From NCBI RefSeq assembly GCF_013373865.1, contig NC_050475.1, forward strand, positions 15,873,475 through 15,937,474: DNA of 64,000 nucleotides, written 5' to 3'. This stretch comes from Monomorium pharaonis. Its lineage: Eukaryota; Arthropoda; Insecta; Hymenoptera; Formicidae. Both the position numbers and the translations under genes were made by a program. The notes under the pieces are model-generated. The model ran no database searches, was not told the DNA's origin, and worked only from the letters and a program-made list of their open reading frames with translations. Within the stretch, counting starts at the first letter, position 1. The number at the start of each line of letters is the position of its first letter. This document shows, one piece after another, positions 11,301 to 22,767 of this stretch.

Positions 11301-14300
11301 AGCATGTCAGTTTATATTTTAATGTATTGTTTAAAATTACATTATAAGAAAAATAAGAAACGAAAATATAAATAAAACAATTTTAGGACGCTCTAAGCAT
11401 GTTAAAATAATCTAATCAATAATGTATACTGTTGTTTAAATTATGCAATTTACGGATAAAGAAAAAAATTTATTCTTGTTTTAAAAAATTAGTTTTAATA
11501 AATTTTATATATAAAAAAGCTATGTATTAATAGGGAAGAATACAAAATAAAAAATATATGTTTTTTTTTAATTAAATATATCTATACAATTTATAAGAAT
11601 TATAAATATAAAAATTTTGAATTTTTTATTACGATTAATAATTAAAATTAATAAATAAAGTACTGTTATTTTCAAAAATTTCACGTTACTCATAAACGCT
11701 CAACGATTGGCTGTTGCTGTTGTGACGTCATATCGTTACTTCGAAGAGAATTACTAAATCTTAATTTTATTAAATAATTATTTATTATTATAAAATATGG
11801 TGGAAACGGGATTTGTTACAGCTGACTCAAGAAATTTACTTAAAGTTGATATATTTATGGTGGCTGAATTTATCAAAACTGATAATAGATTTAACGCAGC
11901 AGAAATAAGATTGATTAAAGCATCTTTGTAAGTACAATATATATGTATGTATACATATGTGTGCATATGTATAATAATAATAATTTTAAATAATGCATAT
12001 TCTTTTATTTCAATATTATTGGACATTAAAAGTTTTTTAATACAAGTCATCTCGAGAAACCTATGGCAATACTGCTATAGGTTATGTTTGTTTACGTAGA
12101 GAATCTTCACGTTGTAGAAAGCGTACGTTTATTTTGCAAGTATAACTTTAAAATGCAATCGGTAAAAAAATTATTTACTTACATTAAAATGATCTTGACA
12201 ACAGTAATAATTTGAATTTGTTGGTTTATCTGCTTGATGAGCTACTTTGAACCATAGTTTGTGTCTTTCCTTATTCTCTGGTACGGAAAAAAAGACTTTT
12301 TCTGAATGTTTCATCTGTGTATTTGAACACAGGGGCACAAAACATCGACGATACAATTTTTTTTCACTCATAATGTTATTTTTCTTCGTAAAAAATAATA
12401 AACTTTTAGTAAGTGCCTAATATCTTTCTCGTGTTGTTATGAATGAGAAGTATGAGAAGTTACATGGATATTGTCTGCTAATGGCGCGTTTTAGACTCGT
12501 TTGAAAGTCGTAATTTATAATAATTTTTTTTTCTGGTAAACTTTGCTTTAAAAAATCTGAGAATAAAAATTACTTTAAAAACATATGCAAACTTTCAAAT
12601 AAAAATATTTAAAAAAAAATTGTATTCTTCCCTATTATGGATTTTTTTGTCAGTTAATAACGTTTAGTTTCAAAGCAAAAACGGATGCTATTTTTTAAGA
12701 TATTTGTTGGTATTTTATATAATGACTTTCCTCTAATAATATTTTTCAACATAATATATTATTCTCTTAAATACAATAAACTTTAGATGTTTATTTATTT
12801 GTTCTTGTGCAATTTTATTGACATTACAACAATAAGTAAATCTTAAAAAAGTTGATGCTTACCCATTACTATTATCAATTTTTATATGATCTTTAAAAAT
12901 GTATGTTTAGAAAAAGAGTGAAAAAATTCTAATAATTGTGTAATAAAAATATATTAATATTTATAATTTTGTCTGTTTTATAATCATGGAAACAAATATG
13001 AAATTTATGCAAGTGTTATTCTATTATAGTTTTTGTGTTATGTTAAACAGTTTTTTCTATTAATTTTATTTGCATAAATTATACACGACATTTTCAATAC
13101 ACAGCAAAATTGTAATCAATTATGTTCTCAAATTAGTTTTATTCTTTTTTAAATTTTTTTAGGAGAACCTGATCTTCTCGTACCAGATAATGATGACTTC
13201 TATATAATGTTTATGCGACCATGCAAGTGGTATGCGAAAAGTGCTTTCTCTCTAGTAAGTCACACATTATAAAGAAATTATGTAAAATAATATAAATAAT
13301 ATTTGCAAAATTACACAATTTATAAAAATATAAAAATTTTTTTAGTATTTTTATCTTAAATTGTACAATTATATAACTTTACGTTTAATGTAAAGATATA
13401 TTTGCACAATTATAAATAATAATATTATAAAAATATTTTATATTTTACTCTAAATTGTGTAATTTTTGCACATATTATTTATGTAATTTTTTGTACAGTA
13501 TAGATACCTTGTAATATTTTCACAATTAATTAATTTTGTGTTAAACGTATACATTACTTACATTATTTATAAAAATGACTATGCAATAAATAAGTGGTCA
13601 CAATTATATTTTAGAGATTCTAAAACTATAGATGTGGAACTATACAGATTCTCTGGCTAATATGATATTGTTTTCCTTTCTCATGCAAATATTGTGAGCT
13701 AGTATTTTTGTATTATTAACTACAGAATACAAAAAGGAATTAAACTGCAGAAAATAAAGCAAATAAAAAGAATTGTTTTCAGTTAATTTAAAAATTTATA
13801 TCATAGCAAAATTATATTTAAAAATTGATTTGAATTTTTTTACGTTGGTTTTTTAATGTTAAAGTTAAGAAACTAAGTAGCTAGGCTAAGTAATAATGTA
13901 TTAAATCCTTCGACGTTTTCACAAAGGAAGAATCGCTTGTAAATTGGTCGAGACTAAGAAAAATTCGATTAGTTCTAGGTTATTCTATATTTAAATAAAA
14001 TTTGTGACAATAATAATAAATTGCTCAAATATTTTACTCAATAGATAAAACGATATTACAAATTCCGCTTGCACTATCCATACATATATAAAGACTTGTT
14101 AGTCAGCAAAGAGAAGGCTGCAATTTGCGCTGGCTTAATATATCCTTTGCCGATTCGTACCAAAGAGGGTAGTAGAGTGTTAATTGTGGAGGGCGGAAAA
14201 CGATGGAAACCGAAGGAGGTGCCGATCAATAACTTTTTTAAAGGCTTGCTGTTAATCCTGTTTCTGGCGATGGTGGAATGCAGAACTCAGGTTCGTCATC

Positions 14301-15271
14301 AGAAAATGTTTCCTCAATTGATTCAGGATAGATAGGCAATTATTAAATAAATACTTAAAGTTAGTATTAAAAATGTTTATGGATCATTGCACGTACATTT
14401 CTGTAACCGTAAGAAATTGAGCAACACGATTAGTTAATTCGGTCGGTTACGGCTGATTTGAGCAATATGATTAGTCGAAGTCTTACGGTTACGATTACGG
14501 AAATGTACGTGTAATGGCCTTAACGAGAAAATCATGGGGATTTGTGTTCTTTTTAGAGTGCTGTGGAAATAAATGCATAAAACACCGTGCACTTAACCAC
14601 AAAATCTTATTTTGTCTTTTAGGTCGCAGGTGCGCATATTATAATAGATGTCGAAGGTTTATCTCTTAGTCATTTGACATATATCACACCGACTTTTGCC
14701 AAAATGTTAGTAGAGTTCATACAGAAGTGTCTTCCCAGCCGTCTCAAAGGCATCCACATTGTGAATCAGTCTTTTATTTTCAACATGGCATTCGCAATAT
14801 TCAAACCGTTTCTGGAGGTACAATTTTGTAATTTCTTTTTACAAAAATTTAGTACCGTCATTAAATTTCTGTAAGGATTATGATTAAGAGTGATCTAATA
14901 ATTTATAAGTTGCATGATAATAAACTTTTGATAAGTTTTTAAGAAGTTTTTGTAAAATGTGATGCATTACATAGGAGAAAATTCGCAAACGGATTCACTT
15001 TCATGGAACAAACTGGGAATCCTTAAACGTTTTCATAGATAAAAGAGCATTACTGAAAAGGCATGGGGGCGAATTGGAAATGGCCGAAGGACAATACGGC
15101 GTGATGTTTTGGCAGAACATGCTCTCATGCGATCCTGCTTTTGAAAGTAATATTATATTATAATATCTAAATTAACATTTTACTCGCAATTTACATACTA
15201 AATCGATAAATTTTGTTTCAGCTGATCAATATTATGGATACGTAATAGATACTAATGAAAATAAGATATAA
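8319..15271 (+). CDS. CRAL-TRIO lipid-transfer protein A (alpha-tocopherol transfer protein-like)
   Basis: Six exons: 8319-8535, 13163-13254, 14045-14290, 14623-14817, 14975-15146 and 15222-15271 (TAA). All five introns are GT-AG, phases close (1,0,0,0,1), and the product is 323 aa. The start is the first ATG in frame (context CGACCATGG), placed downstream of a possible 5'UTR splice acceptor (AG at 8270-8271). Residues 45-110 match the CRAL-TRIO N-terminal helical lobe (AREELRETPE at 49-58, FMRPCKWY at 89-96). Residues about 130-290 form the Sec14-type lipid pocket (HIVNQSFIF at 230-238, FKPFL at 245-249). Family members are soluble carriers that move hydrophobic ligands such as tocopherols or retinoids between membranes; the ligand here is unknown. 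Basic residues R225, K227, K252 and R256 align with the phosphoinositide-binding residues of vertebrate alpha-TTP. The usual C-terminal LPxxYGG is degraded to LKRHGG (277-282). Intron 1 (4.6 kb) hosts a transposon and intron 3 a small MITE. The next gene, B, converges on it. Confidence 0.9.
10150..10278. mobile_element. Small inverted-repeat MITE in intron 1 of gene A
   Basis: The left arm GTCTGGCTACACTAACTAC is mirrored by a right arm whose reverse reads CCTGGCTATATTAACTACAC. Arm homology continues for about 35 bases towards a short unpaired centre. Non-coding. Confidence 0.6.
11797..12106 (+). pseudogene. Fragment of a multi-copy insect ORF (SWIM/YqaJ-type family suspected)
   Basis: Block 1 (11797-11927) opens with ATG and reads MVETGFVTADSRNLLK, then FMVAEFIKTDNRFNAAE, and ends at a donor-like GTAAGT. 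Block 2 (from 12047, after an AG) reads SSRETYGNTAIGYVCLRRE. From general knowledge, this order resembles the N-terminus of repeated insect proteins that carry a SWIM-type zinc finger and sometimes a YqaJ domain. The downstream zinc-finger part is absent. Joining the blocks at the visible splice sites leaves them out of phase by one base, so the copy appears broken. Family assignment is from memory of the pattern and is uncertain. Confidence 0.4.
12183..12371 (-). CDS. THAP-type zinc-finger first exon (partial gene)
   Basis: A minus-strand ATG at 12371 opens 63 codons ending exactly at a strong donor (AAT|GTAAGT). Residues show the THAP C2CH pattern: C10 and C15 (CFVPLC), then VFFSVPEN with P31, the invariant-type W40, and C58-x2-H61 followed by F62. 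THAP modules are sequence-specific DNA-binding zinc fingers. The AVPTIF-like box expected at the end of the domain would be in a following exon, which I could not find in the 600 bp downstream before the element ends. It is therefore either a 5' fragment of a transposon gene or a broken copy. Not part of gene A, which lies on the other strand. Confidence 0.6.
14385..14516. mobile_element. Small palindromic MITE in intron 3 of gene A
   Basis: The left arm CATTGCACGTACATTTCTGT is mirrored at the right by CATTACACGTACATTTCCGT (reversed), with further pairing through GTAACCGTAAGA. About 130 bp, non-coding, wholly within the 332-bp intron 14291-14622. Confidence 0.65.
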
Positions 15272-15428
15272 TCACTACAGGAATTGCCTAATTAATATGT
15301 AGATTACATCAATCTGAAATTCTCAATCGTACAAAAAAGATGTGAAGTACCTTATCAAATCATAGAGAATAATTTGGTTAAAAGTAAGCTTTGTGTTTAA
15401 AGATACAAATATAATATATCGACGTGCT

Positions 15429-15434
15429 AATAAA
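15429..15434 (+). terminator. Candidate polyadenylation signal of gene A
   Basis: AATAAA 158 nt after the stop codon of gene A, in an AT-rich stretch with T-rich sequence downstream. It is the first canonical hexamer after the stop. AATAAA is frequent in AT-rich DNA, so this is positional support only. Confidence 0.45.
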
Positions 15435-15767
15435 AAATATTGCAAAACTGTAATTTATTAAAATTACCTTAGTAAATATTATCTTAGCAACAAGTGAATA
15501 ATGAAATCGACATCGATTCGATGGATCACTTTTTGTTGGGATGTACAGAATTTCTTGATATTTGAAAAATTTTTTGTTTATCGATTACAATATTAAATAA
15601 CGTTTAATAAATATAGAATTACATCGATTAAATTTAGGATATATTTTTTTTTATGCATGGTAACCATAAAAAAATGAAAGAAAAATATTATTACTAAAAG
15701 TATTTAAAAATATAAATATAAAATATGTCACACTCTTTATTGGTCCTGAAATTCAAAACTATATATT

Positions 15768-16084
<317 letters not shown>

Positions 16085-16600
16085 CGATATTTATTTTATG
16101 TACATATCAATAAGTAATTTATTAAATATATAACAAATTTACAATAGTATCAATTTTTTATTACAAATTTTACAAATTTTATGTCAAGATTGCACACCAA
16201 ACACATTTATTTAAATACATAAATGGTATATAATTTTAACATTTTAAATAAATAGCAAATTTTATGTATATATATACAAAATGTTTGATAGTTATTGACA
16301 CAATGCTGGTAGATAGAATGGACTAAACTGAACGAAAATCATACGGACGCATGTTTATTCGTAAATCTTTATAAATTAATTTATTGTTAATTATGTTGTA
16401 AAAATTGTAAAATAGTATAGAACTTTTTAACATAGTTTAATTGTCGTCGTTTAAGTGTTCCCATACAGCACCGAAAGATTATAAAAACATTGCAGAAACC
16501 TTACATTGAAATATTGTAATATTGCCTGGACGTTGTGAAATGTTTCTGCAATGTTACTGCAAGTTTGCGGCAACGCTGAAATGTCCGCTCTGAAAAATGG

Positions 16601-16714
16601 CTTGTCTTTTTCGCTGTACTGCTGCACTGGTGCAACAGATTAGAGTAAGACAAATATATTTTTTCTCACTCTAACTTATTGCACCAGTGCAACAGTGCAG
16701 CGAAAAAGAACAAA
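16601..16714. mobile_element. Palindromic insertion nested in the CCCATACAGCAC element
   Basis: The left arm TCTTTTTCGCTGTACTGCTG is matched in reverse by the right arm (TTTTTCGCTGCACTGTTG), with continuing identity through CACTGGTGCAA and TTAGAGT. About 45-bp arms around a short AT centre. Confidence 0.65.
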
Positions 16715-16990
16715 CCAAAACATTACAATGTAAGAACTCTACTAACACTACTACAACGTTACGGTGCAATGTATTTGATGCATTAAAACGCGTTGCTATA
16801 AATATGCATAACACTTCAAATTTAGTAGATAAAGTTTGAGAATACATAAAGACAAGAGAGATAAAAAAAAATTCGTTACAATTTGTGTAACTTTATAATC
16901 TCTTTGCATCCAAAATTTGGATAAAAAATTGTGAATTTACGCAATTGCAATGAATTTTTTTTTTTTTTCTTAAACATATATATTATATAT

Positions 16991-17052
16991 ATAATAATAA
17001 TATCTTTATTCGCCTTTCCCTTGCGGGATACAGGCGGACTCCCGCTCCGCTT
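16991..17052 (-). repeat. LINE 3' end fragment
   Basis: On the minus strand it reads GCGGAGCGGGAGTCCGCCTG, then CGCAAGGGAAAGGCGAATAA, then an (ATT)n-like tail. GC-rich 3'UTR followed by a short ATT/A repeat is typical of non-LTR retrotransposon ends. Only the terminus is present; no reverse-transcriptase sequence is nearby. Confidence 0.5.
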
Positions 17053-17324
17053 ACAAAAATAATATACACATATATTATATATATATATTCTCAAAGTTTA
17101 CCTATTAAAATCCAAAATATATTAGAAGCATAGTAGAAAATTAGAAAATTATTATAACATTTTATATAGAAATAAAAACTTACACAATATTTTGTTATTT
17201 AACAAGTAGTATTATTTTTATTAAGTAGCATTATTTTAATTATTGTCAAAAGCAATAATATTAATGAATACATATAAATGAATTTCTTAGCATTAATATT
17301 TATAGTCGATTAATTGCATTTTTC

Positions 17325-17420
17325 GAGATTTATTATAGAACAGTAAATTGAACAATTTTTCAAATAAAAAAATAAAATTATATATGATAATTGTTTAGTT
17401 TACTGTTCTATTATAAATCT
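17325..17420. repeat. Inverted repeat (hairpin) inside the 16.5-17.7 kb element
   Basis: The left arm GATTTATTATAGAACAGTAA pairs with the right arm TTACTGTTCTATTATAAATC. About 30-bp arms, AT-rich loop. Confidence 0.7.
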
Positions 17421-17761
17421 TAAAAAGATTATAATCTTTGATATAAATATTGCACACAAATCCAAATATTTAAATCTCACAAAACTATTTAAAAATGTCA
17501 CAAATGTCTTACACGAAGTTCCACGTATGTTAGAACACTTGATGCATATATTTTAATATGTATATTTTGGGAATTTTATAATATTTCTACAACATTACTG
17601 GAACATTTTGGTGTAATATTGATATTGCATATTTTTGAAACGTCTTTGGAATATTACATTGCAACTCGTAATATTGTAACGTTGCAACAATGTTGCTAAA
17701 AGCTTCTGTGCTGTATGGGTTGTCTCTATTTATTCACGAGCATTGTATTAATAATTAGACA

Positions 17762-17765
<4 letters not shown>

Positions 17766-17850
<85 letters not shown>

Positions 17851-17868
17851 CGTGCGCGTGCGTGCGCA
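17766..17868. repeat. (TG)n microsatellite with CGTG end
   Basis: About 42 TG units ending in CGTG/CGCG variants. Confidence 0.97.
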
Positions 17869-18065
17869 TTTACACATGCAGATGTATATTTAATAATGAA
17901 TGATATATGAACATATAATTCATTATGTATCAAATTTAATTTACCCGGAATGTGTACTATACTTTTATCACATAATTAAAAAGTAATTAAGATTATTATA
18001 AAAATTAAGATCTTAAATTTCTGATATTAAATTGATATCAGTGCAATTTCTATTGTATCAAGGTT

Positions 18066-18631
18066 TTAAGAGGATGCTGAAGTTGTCTGTTTTACCACCA
18101 AAAAGATAGTAATTTTTGTTTAACAATATCTTTTTATTTCTTTTATAGATTTGGAAATCCTTCTCCAGAATAAAAGAATACGCATTGCTATCAGTCTGTG
18201 GAGTGAAATTTCCTCCAAAAACGAGAAAAAATTGTTAATTTGCTGTCACATCATAACAATGTTTGCTTAATATAAAAGATCTACAGTTTGTACCTACGAA
18301 ATTTGTATTCACAGACTAGTAGACGACGAAAACAAACAGTGTCGAGTTTCGAAAATTAGATTTTAGTGCCTAATTGAGACGAAATTGTTAAACGAAAATT
18401 TAGGTTATATACGCGTAAAAAGTCGATAAGTAGAGCAATAAAAAAATATATTTTTTGTCCTCGATATAAAGTCCAATTTACAGATGGATATTAATATGTG
18501 TACTTTAATTCTGGAAAAGAATTTCCAAATTTATAAAAGAGATATATACGAAATCTCATTAATGATGTGCATGAATGACTCTACATTATCGACTTCGATC
18601 AAGTTTGAGAGGCAGTCCAGCATCGCCTTAA
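18066..18631. mobile_element. TTAA-flanked element, copy 1
   Basis: Bounded by TTAA at 18066-18069 and 18628-18631. The left end reads TTAAGAGGATGCTGAAG and the right end, reversed, TTAAGGCGATGCTGGAC. The last about 230 bp closely match copy 2 (31617-31845), and its terminal about 55 bp match both ends of copy 3 (48240-48729). TTAA target duplication is the hallmark of piggyBac-type transposition; no transposase is encoded, so this is a non-autonomous copy. Confidence 0.6.
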
Positions 18632-19411
18632 TCCTTTCAAAGGCGGTAGGAAATATACCTTCCACCTCATTTTCTTCGATATAACTGAGATCTGCTACAT
18701 CGTATAATCGTGAAATACACTGTTTCATACTTGTTAATGATAGAACTATACACTACTATACGTTTTGCATCAATCATGCATTTTGCAATTGTTTTTAAAC
18801 AATAACCAAAAATGCTGTTTTGTTATGATTTTGTTCTAGAAGCCTTTTAAATGTAAATAAACATCCAGACCATAATTTTAGATTCTAGAGATGACGAACT
18901 AAGTCATATTAAGTTGAAGTTGAAAAAAGTATATTGTTACTATTTTGTATTCAACAAAATATATTGCAAAAATGCTATTTTCAGCATATGAAATTGATTC
19001 ATTCACTTAATTTATAAGTCAATTGTATAGAATTTCGTACTTAATAGTTATTTGGGTTGCTGATTATGAAAATGACCTGAAAAATGTAAAATTCAAAATG
19101 GTGGCTACAAAATATCGAATAAAATAATTTTAAGAATATAATTCCGGGAATTTTTTTATCAAAAACTATGCATTTTAGCAAAAAACTGAAAGAGATCTAT
19201 TTTATTACAAATTTTGTGAAGAATATGGCTATATTTTTTTATTCTCGAATTTTGAATTTTTATGTTTCCGCCATATTAGATCCGCCATTTGGAATTTTTA
19301 AATTTCGACCTCGGATTCAGTTTTAGCATGATGTAAAACATACAGATGCGACAAGATCTATCCGACATAATTGTTAGAAAAAATGTGTCCCTTAAAGGGT
19401 TAAAGAGAGTA

Positions 19412-19665
19412 TACACGGAAAAAAATAGTTTTGCTGTGCTAGCAAAACCATTGTTGCAACGGCATATTGTAGTGCAAAAAAAATTTGTTATTATAACTAA
19501 TTTTTCACGATGTTGATCTTTACAGCAAAATATATTTTGTCAGTATAACTAAACGAATTTAAAATTAGTACTCTTAGCAAATCGTTTTGCTGTCCATATA
19601 GTAACTAATGAAATTTGCTAGGACAACATAAAATTTGCTGTGGCAAATTATTTTTCTCCGTGTAG
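19412..19665. mobile_element. TA-flanked MITE with ACACGGAAAAAAATA termini
   Basis: TA at 19412-19413 and 19664-19665 flank ends CACGGAAAAAAATA and (reversed) CACGGAGAAAAATAA. Internal words such as TTTTGCTG/TTGCTA recur in both orientations. TA duplication and short termini suggest a Tc1/mariner-type MITE. 254 bp, non-coding, in the 3' flank of gene B. Confidence 0.65.
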
Positions 19666-19959
19666 AAATGATGCGATGTAATCATTAAAATAGTGACGTC
19701 GTTTTTTAAATAAATGTTGTATTATTTTATATTTGCTAAATTATTGAGAACAGAAATAGAAATTGAAAACCTATACAATTATAACTATACTATAAATAAA
19801 TTTACAAAGTGAGCAAAGTTTCGTCATGGACATTTTGAGAAGTATTTAAATGATTTACGATCGTCGTATATATTTTTATGTATATGTATAAAATTGATAC
19901 TAAACCCAACACTTCTCCTAAAAAATGTCGCTTTATAATTGTCTTCAGATTTAATCAGA

Positions 19960-19965
19960 TTTATT
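19960..19965 (-). terminator. Candidate polyadenylation signal of gene B
   Basis: AATAAA on the minus strand about 32 nt after the stop codon of gene B. This would give a very short 3'UTR; other AT-rich hexamers lie further on. Confidence 0.35.
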
Positions 19966-19996
19966 TTTGATTGCGATGTAGTTAGCAACTGAGATA

Positions 19997-22177
19997 TTAT
20001 TTCTTTTTATATCCGTACGAAGAAATAGCTGCAACAAAAATATTTTTCTTAGCGAGAAAGTTTTATTGAAATATATTCGCGTCAAATAGCTTTTGTACTT
20101 TATTTCAATTTCTGGTTATTACAAGACGAATAATTTAGTTTTTTTTAAGCTTTCCTTACCTTCATATTCTTTGTCGACTTGTACGAGTAATGAGTACCAT
20201 TGGAGTCCATCTATCGTTTTCTTTTCCAGCGTACCACCATATTGTGACGGTAGGCATTTCGGCGATATATATTCATGCAATGATTTACGATCGCTGCCAT
20301 GAAAGATTATCTAGTAGAAATAAACAAATATAAAAACCGTTTAACAAAATAAATCATGAATACTCGACCTTTAGAAAACTAAATTTTTTGCTACCTGTGC
20401 ACCGAAAGTGGTTCTTTTCTCATCTATCAATTCACACTCAAGGACCACGTCTTCGACGCAGAGATAACAACAAATATTGTGTGCAATATTATGTGCGAAT
20501 GGGCTATTGCGCACTCGTGTGAGTGAACGTGCTCATGGGTAATAGCCCACTCGATGATGCACTTGTTACACAAAATACTATTTTTTTTTTGTAAAAAAAC
20601 AAATAATATTTTAAGAAAGCCAAATTTAATAAAAATAAATTGCAAAGTGTTTGTTATAAATTTTGTCGTCAGGAATGTAACAGAATCTGCTAGCAGAATG
20701 TGATAGTAAATTGATTGCAAAAACCCAGCAGAATTTATCATTTTGTAGTTGTTTAAATAATACAATCAAAACAATTAAGAAATAACAAATTAAGTTTGTT
20801 TTTTTTCTGACAATTACAATAATCTACATTACAATAATCTACAAGTAGCTTACCGCTAATATTTTACTTATTTAGGAATTCATAGTGCACTCACCCTCTT
20901 CTTCAACTTATCATTTAGAAACGGTTTAAACAGTTTAAACACCATGTCAAATATATACGGCTGGTTCACGATGTGTAAATTTTTTATCCTCACAGGCATC
21001 GCCTCTTGAAGCAGATCGACTATCCTTTTGGCAAACGGCGGCGTGAACTGCCAGGCTTGTTGAAGGCTGAAACCATCCAAGTCAAAGAGAATGACTGCGC
21101 CGGCGATCTGCGTGGCCGGCTCCAACATAGCCGCCTCTAAATACAAGACGCATCCTTTGTAGACTTCGTCAAGGCTGCACTTGTTGTGCTTCCATTTCTT
21201 GCCCAGCTCGATTATCAGCATACGTCGGCCGAACTGATCGCGATTGGGTAGCACGGTCAGAATGTTCTGCTCGAAGATATTCTTTTCTCTGCTCGGCTTC
21301 AAATCGTTATACACGGACGAATGTTTCACCTTGAAGTTGTAATAGTGCTTGATGAGATTGAGCGACGACTCGGGATAGTACTTGCACGGCCTCAGAAATC
21401 TGATCAACCAGGCCTCGTTGTCCCACGGACATTTCAGATCCTTTTCGGCTGTCAAACAAAGAAGATTTTAAATGGTCCAACGATAATATCCACGAGAAGT
21501 TTAAAAAGATTCCGAAAGATGTTTCTTAGACGTCTTTGAGAGATGTAGTACGTAAATTGTTTTTTGTTCATGTAAAAAATGATAACAATAAGCAATATAA
21601 ACTATTGAAACTCGTTCTTGATAGTTAATACGAGAAAAATTGTTTAATAAATAAGAAACAATTTAAGAAAAAAATATATCTGTTTCTGAATTATTTTTCC
21701 TGTAGAAGTTGGTGTAATTAATTTTTCTCTCTACAATTTGTAACAATTGAATTTTTAACAATTTGTTTACATAGTATAATAATTTGTATTGTTTATATAG
21801 TACTATATTGTTTATATAGTATAACAATTTGTTTATATAGTTTATATAATAATATACAATGGCAAAATTGAATTTTACAAAATGCTTTTAATGTCAAAAA
21901 TTTTTTTTTATGCTTCGGTCCTATTTCTGATTGTTATTGTTTAACTAACCTTGCTAGTTTGGTTATTAACTTTAATAAGTTCATTTATCAAAGTTTTTAG
22001 CGTATTACCTTTTAATAATTCCTGTAGGCGAGCCATCGATTGTTTTTGTAGCTCAGGAGTTTCTCTCAATTCCTTTCTGGCTACCTCTTTTAATTCCTCA
22101 CTAGGAGGACCCAGCTCAAATTCAAACACAGAGTCGTCGAGTTTTATGAACGGCACTTCGGTGATGTCCGACAACAT
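19997..22177 (-). CDS. CRAL-TRIO lipid-transfer protein B (alpha-tocopherol transfer protein-like)
   Basis: Four exons on the minus strand, in coding order 22177-22009, 21448-20895, 20310-20160 and 20028-19997 (TAA). Introns are GT-AG, phases 1,0,1, product 301 aa. The ATG lies 5 nt after a good acceptor (TTTTGCAG), so a 5'UTR intron is likely upstream. The large second exon carries most of the CRAL-TRIO module: RFLRPCKYY at 73-81, LIELGKKW, FDLDGFSLQQAWQFTPPFAKR, and HIVNQPYIFD at 215-224. Exon 3 supplies FHG and an intact CLPSQYGG (260-267). R210, K212, K237 and R241 align with the phosphoinositide-contacting basic residues of alpha-TTP. Relative to gene A it lacks the two introns that split the same region, but shares A's last, phase-1 intron just before a short YGY-containing tail. 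Intracellular carrier of a hydrophobic ligand; ligand not determinable here. Confidence 0.92.
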
Positions 22178-22767
22178 GACTTCTGCAAAAGTAATATAAT
22201 ACGTTAGTGATAAAATAATTTACAAGATATCTTTTAGCTATTATTTATTTTTTTCAATTCTTTTTTAGCAGATTATTCTCTAAGAGCAATAGTAAATACA
22301 CTCATAAATGGTTATGGAAACAACTAATAGCTAATTTATGCTAATTTGTTAACAATTAAGTTGTCAATCATGATTTAATTCAATTTAATTAAGAGTAAAA
22401 GAAATAAAAATTTTGCAAAAAAATGGTTTCTTATTTACCGGTTAAAAATAAAATTATAAAGATTTAATAAAGTTTTATTTAGATTATTACATCCAAATTT
22501 TTATGTTATAGGTGTGTATTGTACTCAAAACAATCTTGAGAGAAACAGGTTATTGTTTATTTCGGTTTATAATAATTTATTTCAGACATACACGTATACA
22601 CAATAATCACCAACACAAAAATGCAATATATATTTTAATATCACGCGAAAGAAGAAGTAGAAAAACAATCAATTCTTATATGAAATCAAGCGATACTGTC
22701 ACTCGATGAAAAAGACAAATTTTATTTTTTGCGAGAATGATCATTAAATTAGTGTATTATGAATGCA

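Larger units (their letters stand above)
11528..12637. mobile_element. THAP-bearing terminal-inverted-repeat element in intron 1 of gene A
   Basis: A perfect 18-bp inverted repeat (TAATAGGGAAGAATACAA at 11528-11545, its reverse at 12620-12637) bounds 1.11 kb. Inside are a THAP zinc-finger exon on the minus strand and, on the plus strand, a fragment resembling a multi-copy insect ORF. THAP domains are the DNA-binding module of P-element-type transposases and of several domesticated genes. No catalytic transposase segment is visible, so the copy seems truncated or non-autonomous. I could not fix a target-site duplication. It lies wholly inside an intron of gene A. Confidence 0.55.
16460..17719. 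mobile_element. Inverted-repeat element with CCCATACAGCAC termini
   Basis: CCCATACAGCAC at 16460-16471 and its exact reverse at 17708-17719. Both arms also share a low-complexity series of AACATT/TAATATT/GCAA words for more than 100 bp. The 1.26-kb interior contains a palindromic insertion (16601-16714), a LINE 3' fragment (16991-17052) and another hairpin (17325-17420), so it is a nest. No transposase frame. Confidence 0.55.

Noticed and set aside
11778..12050. 90-codon minus-strand frame
   Set aside because: It lies antisense to the SWIM/YqaJ-like fragment on the plus strand, whose peptide is far more protein-like.
20427..20765. 112-codon minus-strand frame in intron 2 of gene B
   Set aside because: It crosses an imperfect hairpin (TGGGCTATT ... 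AATAGCCCA) and AT-rich DNA. A short coding-like piece at 20400-20460 before CAG|GTAGC has no acceptor in a phase compatible with gene B's flanking exons.
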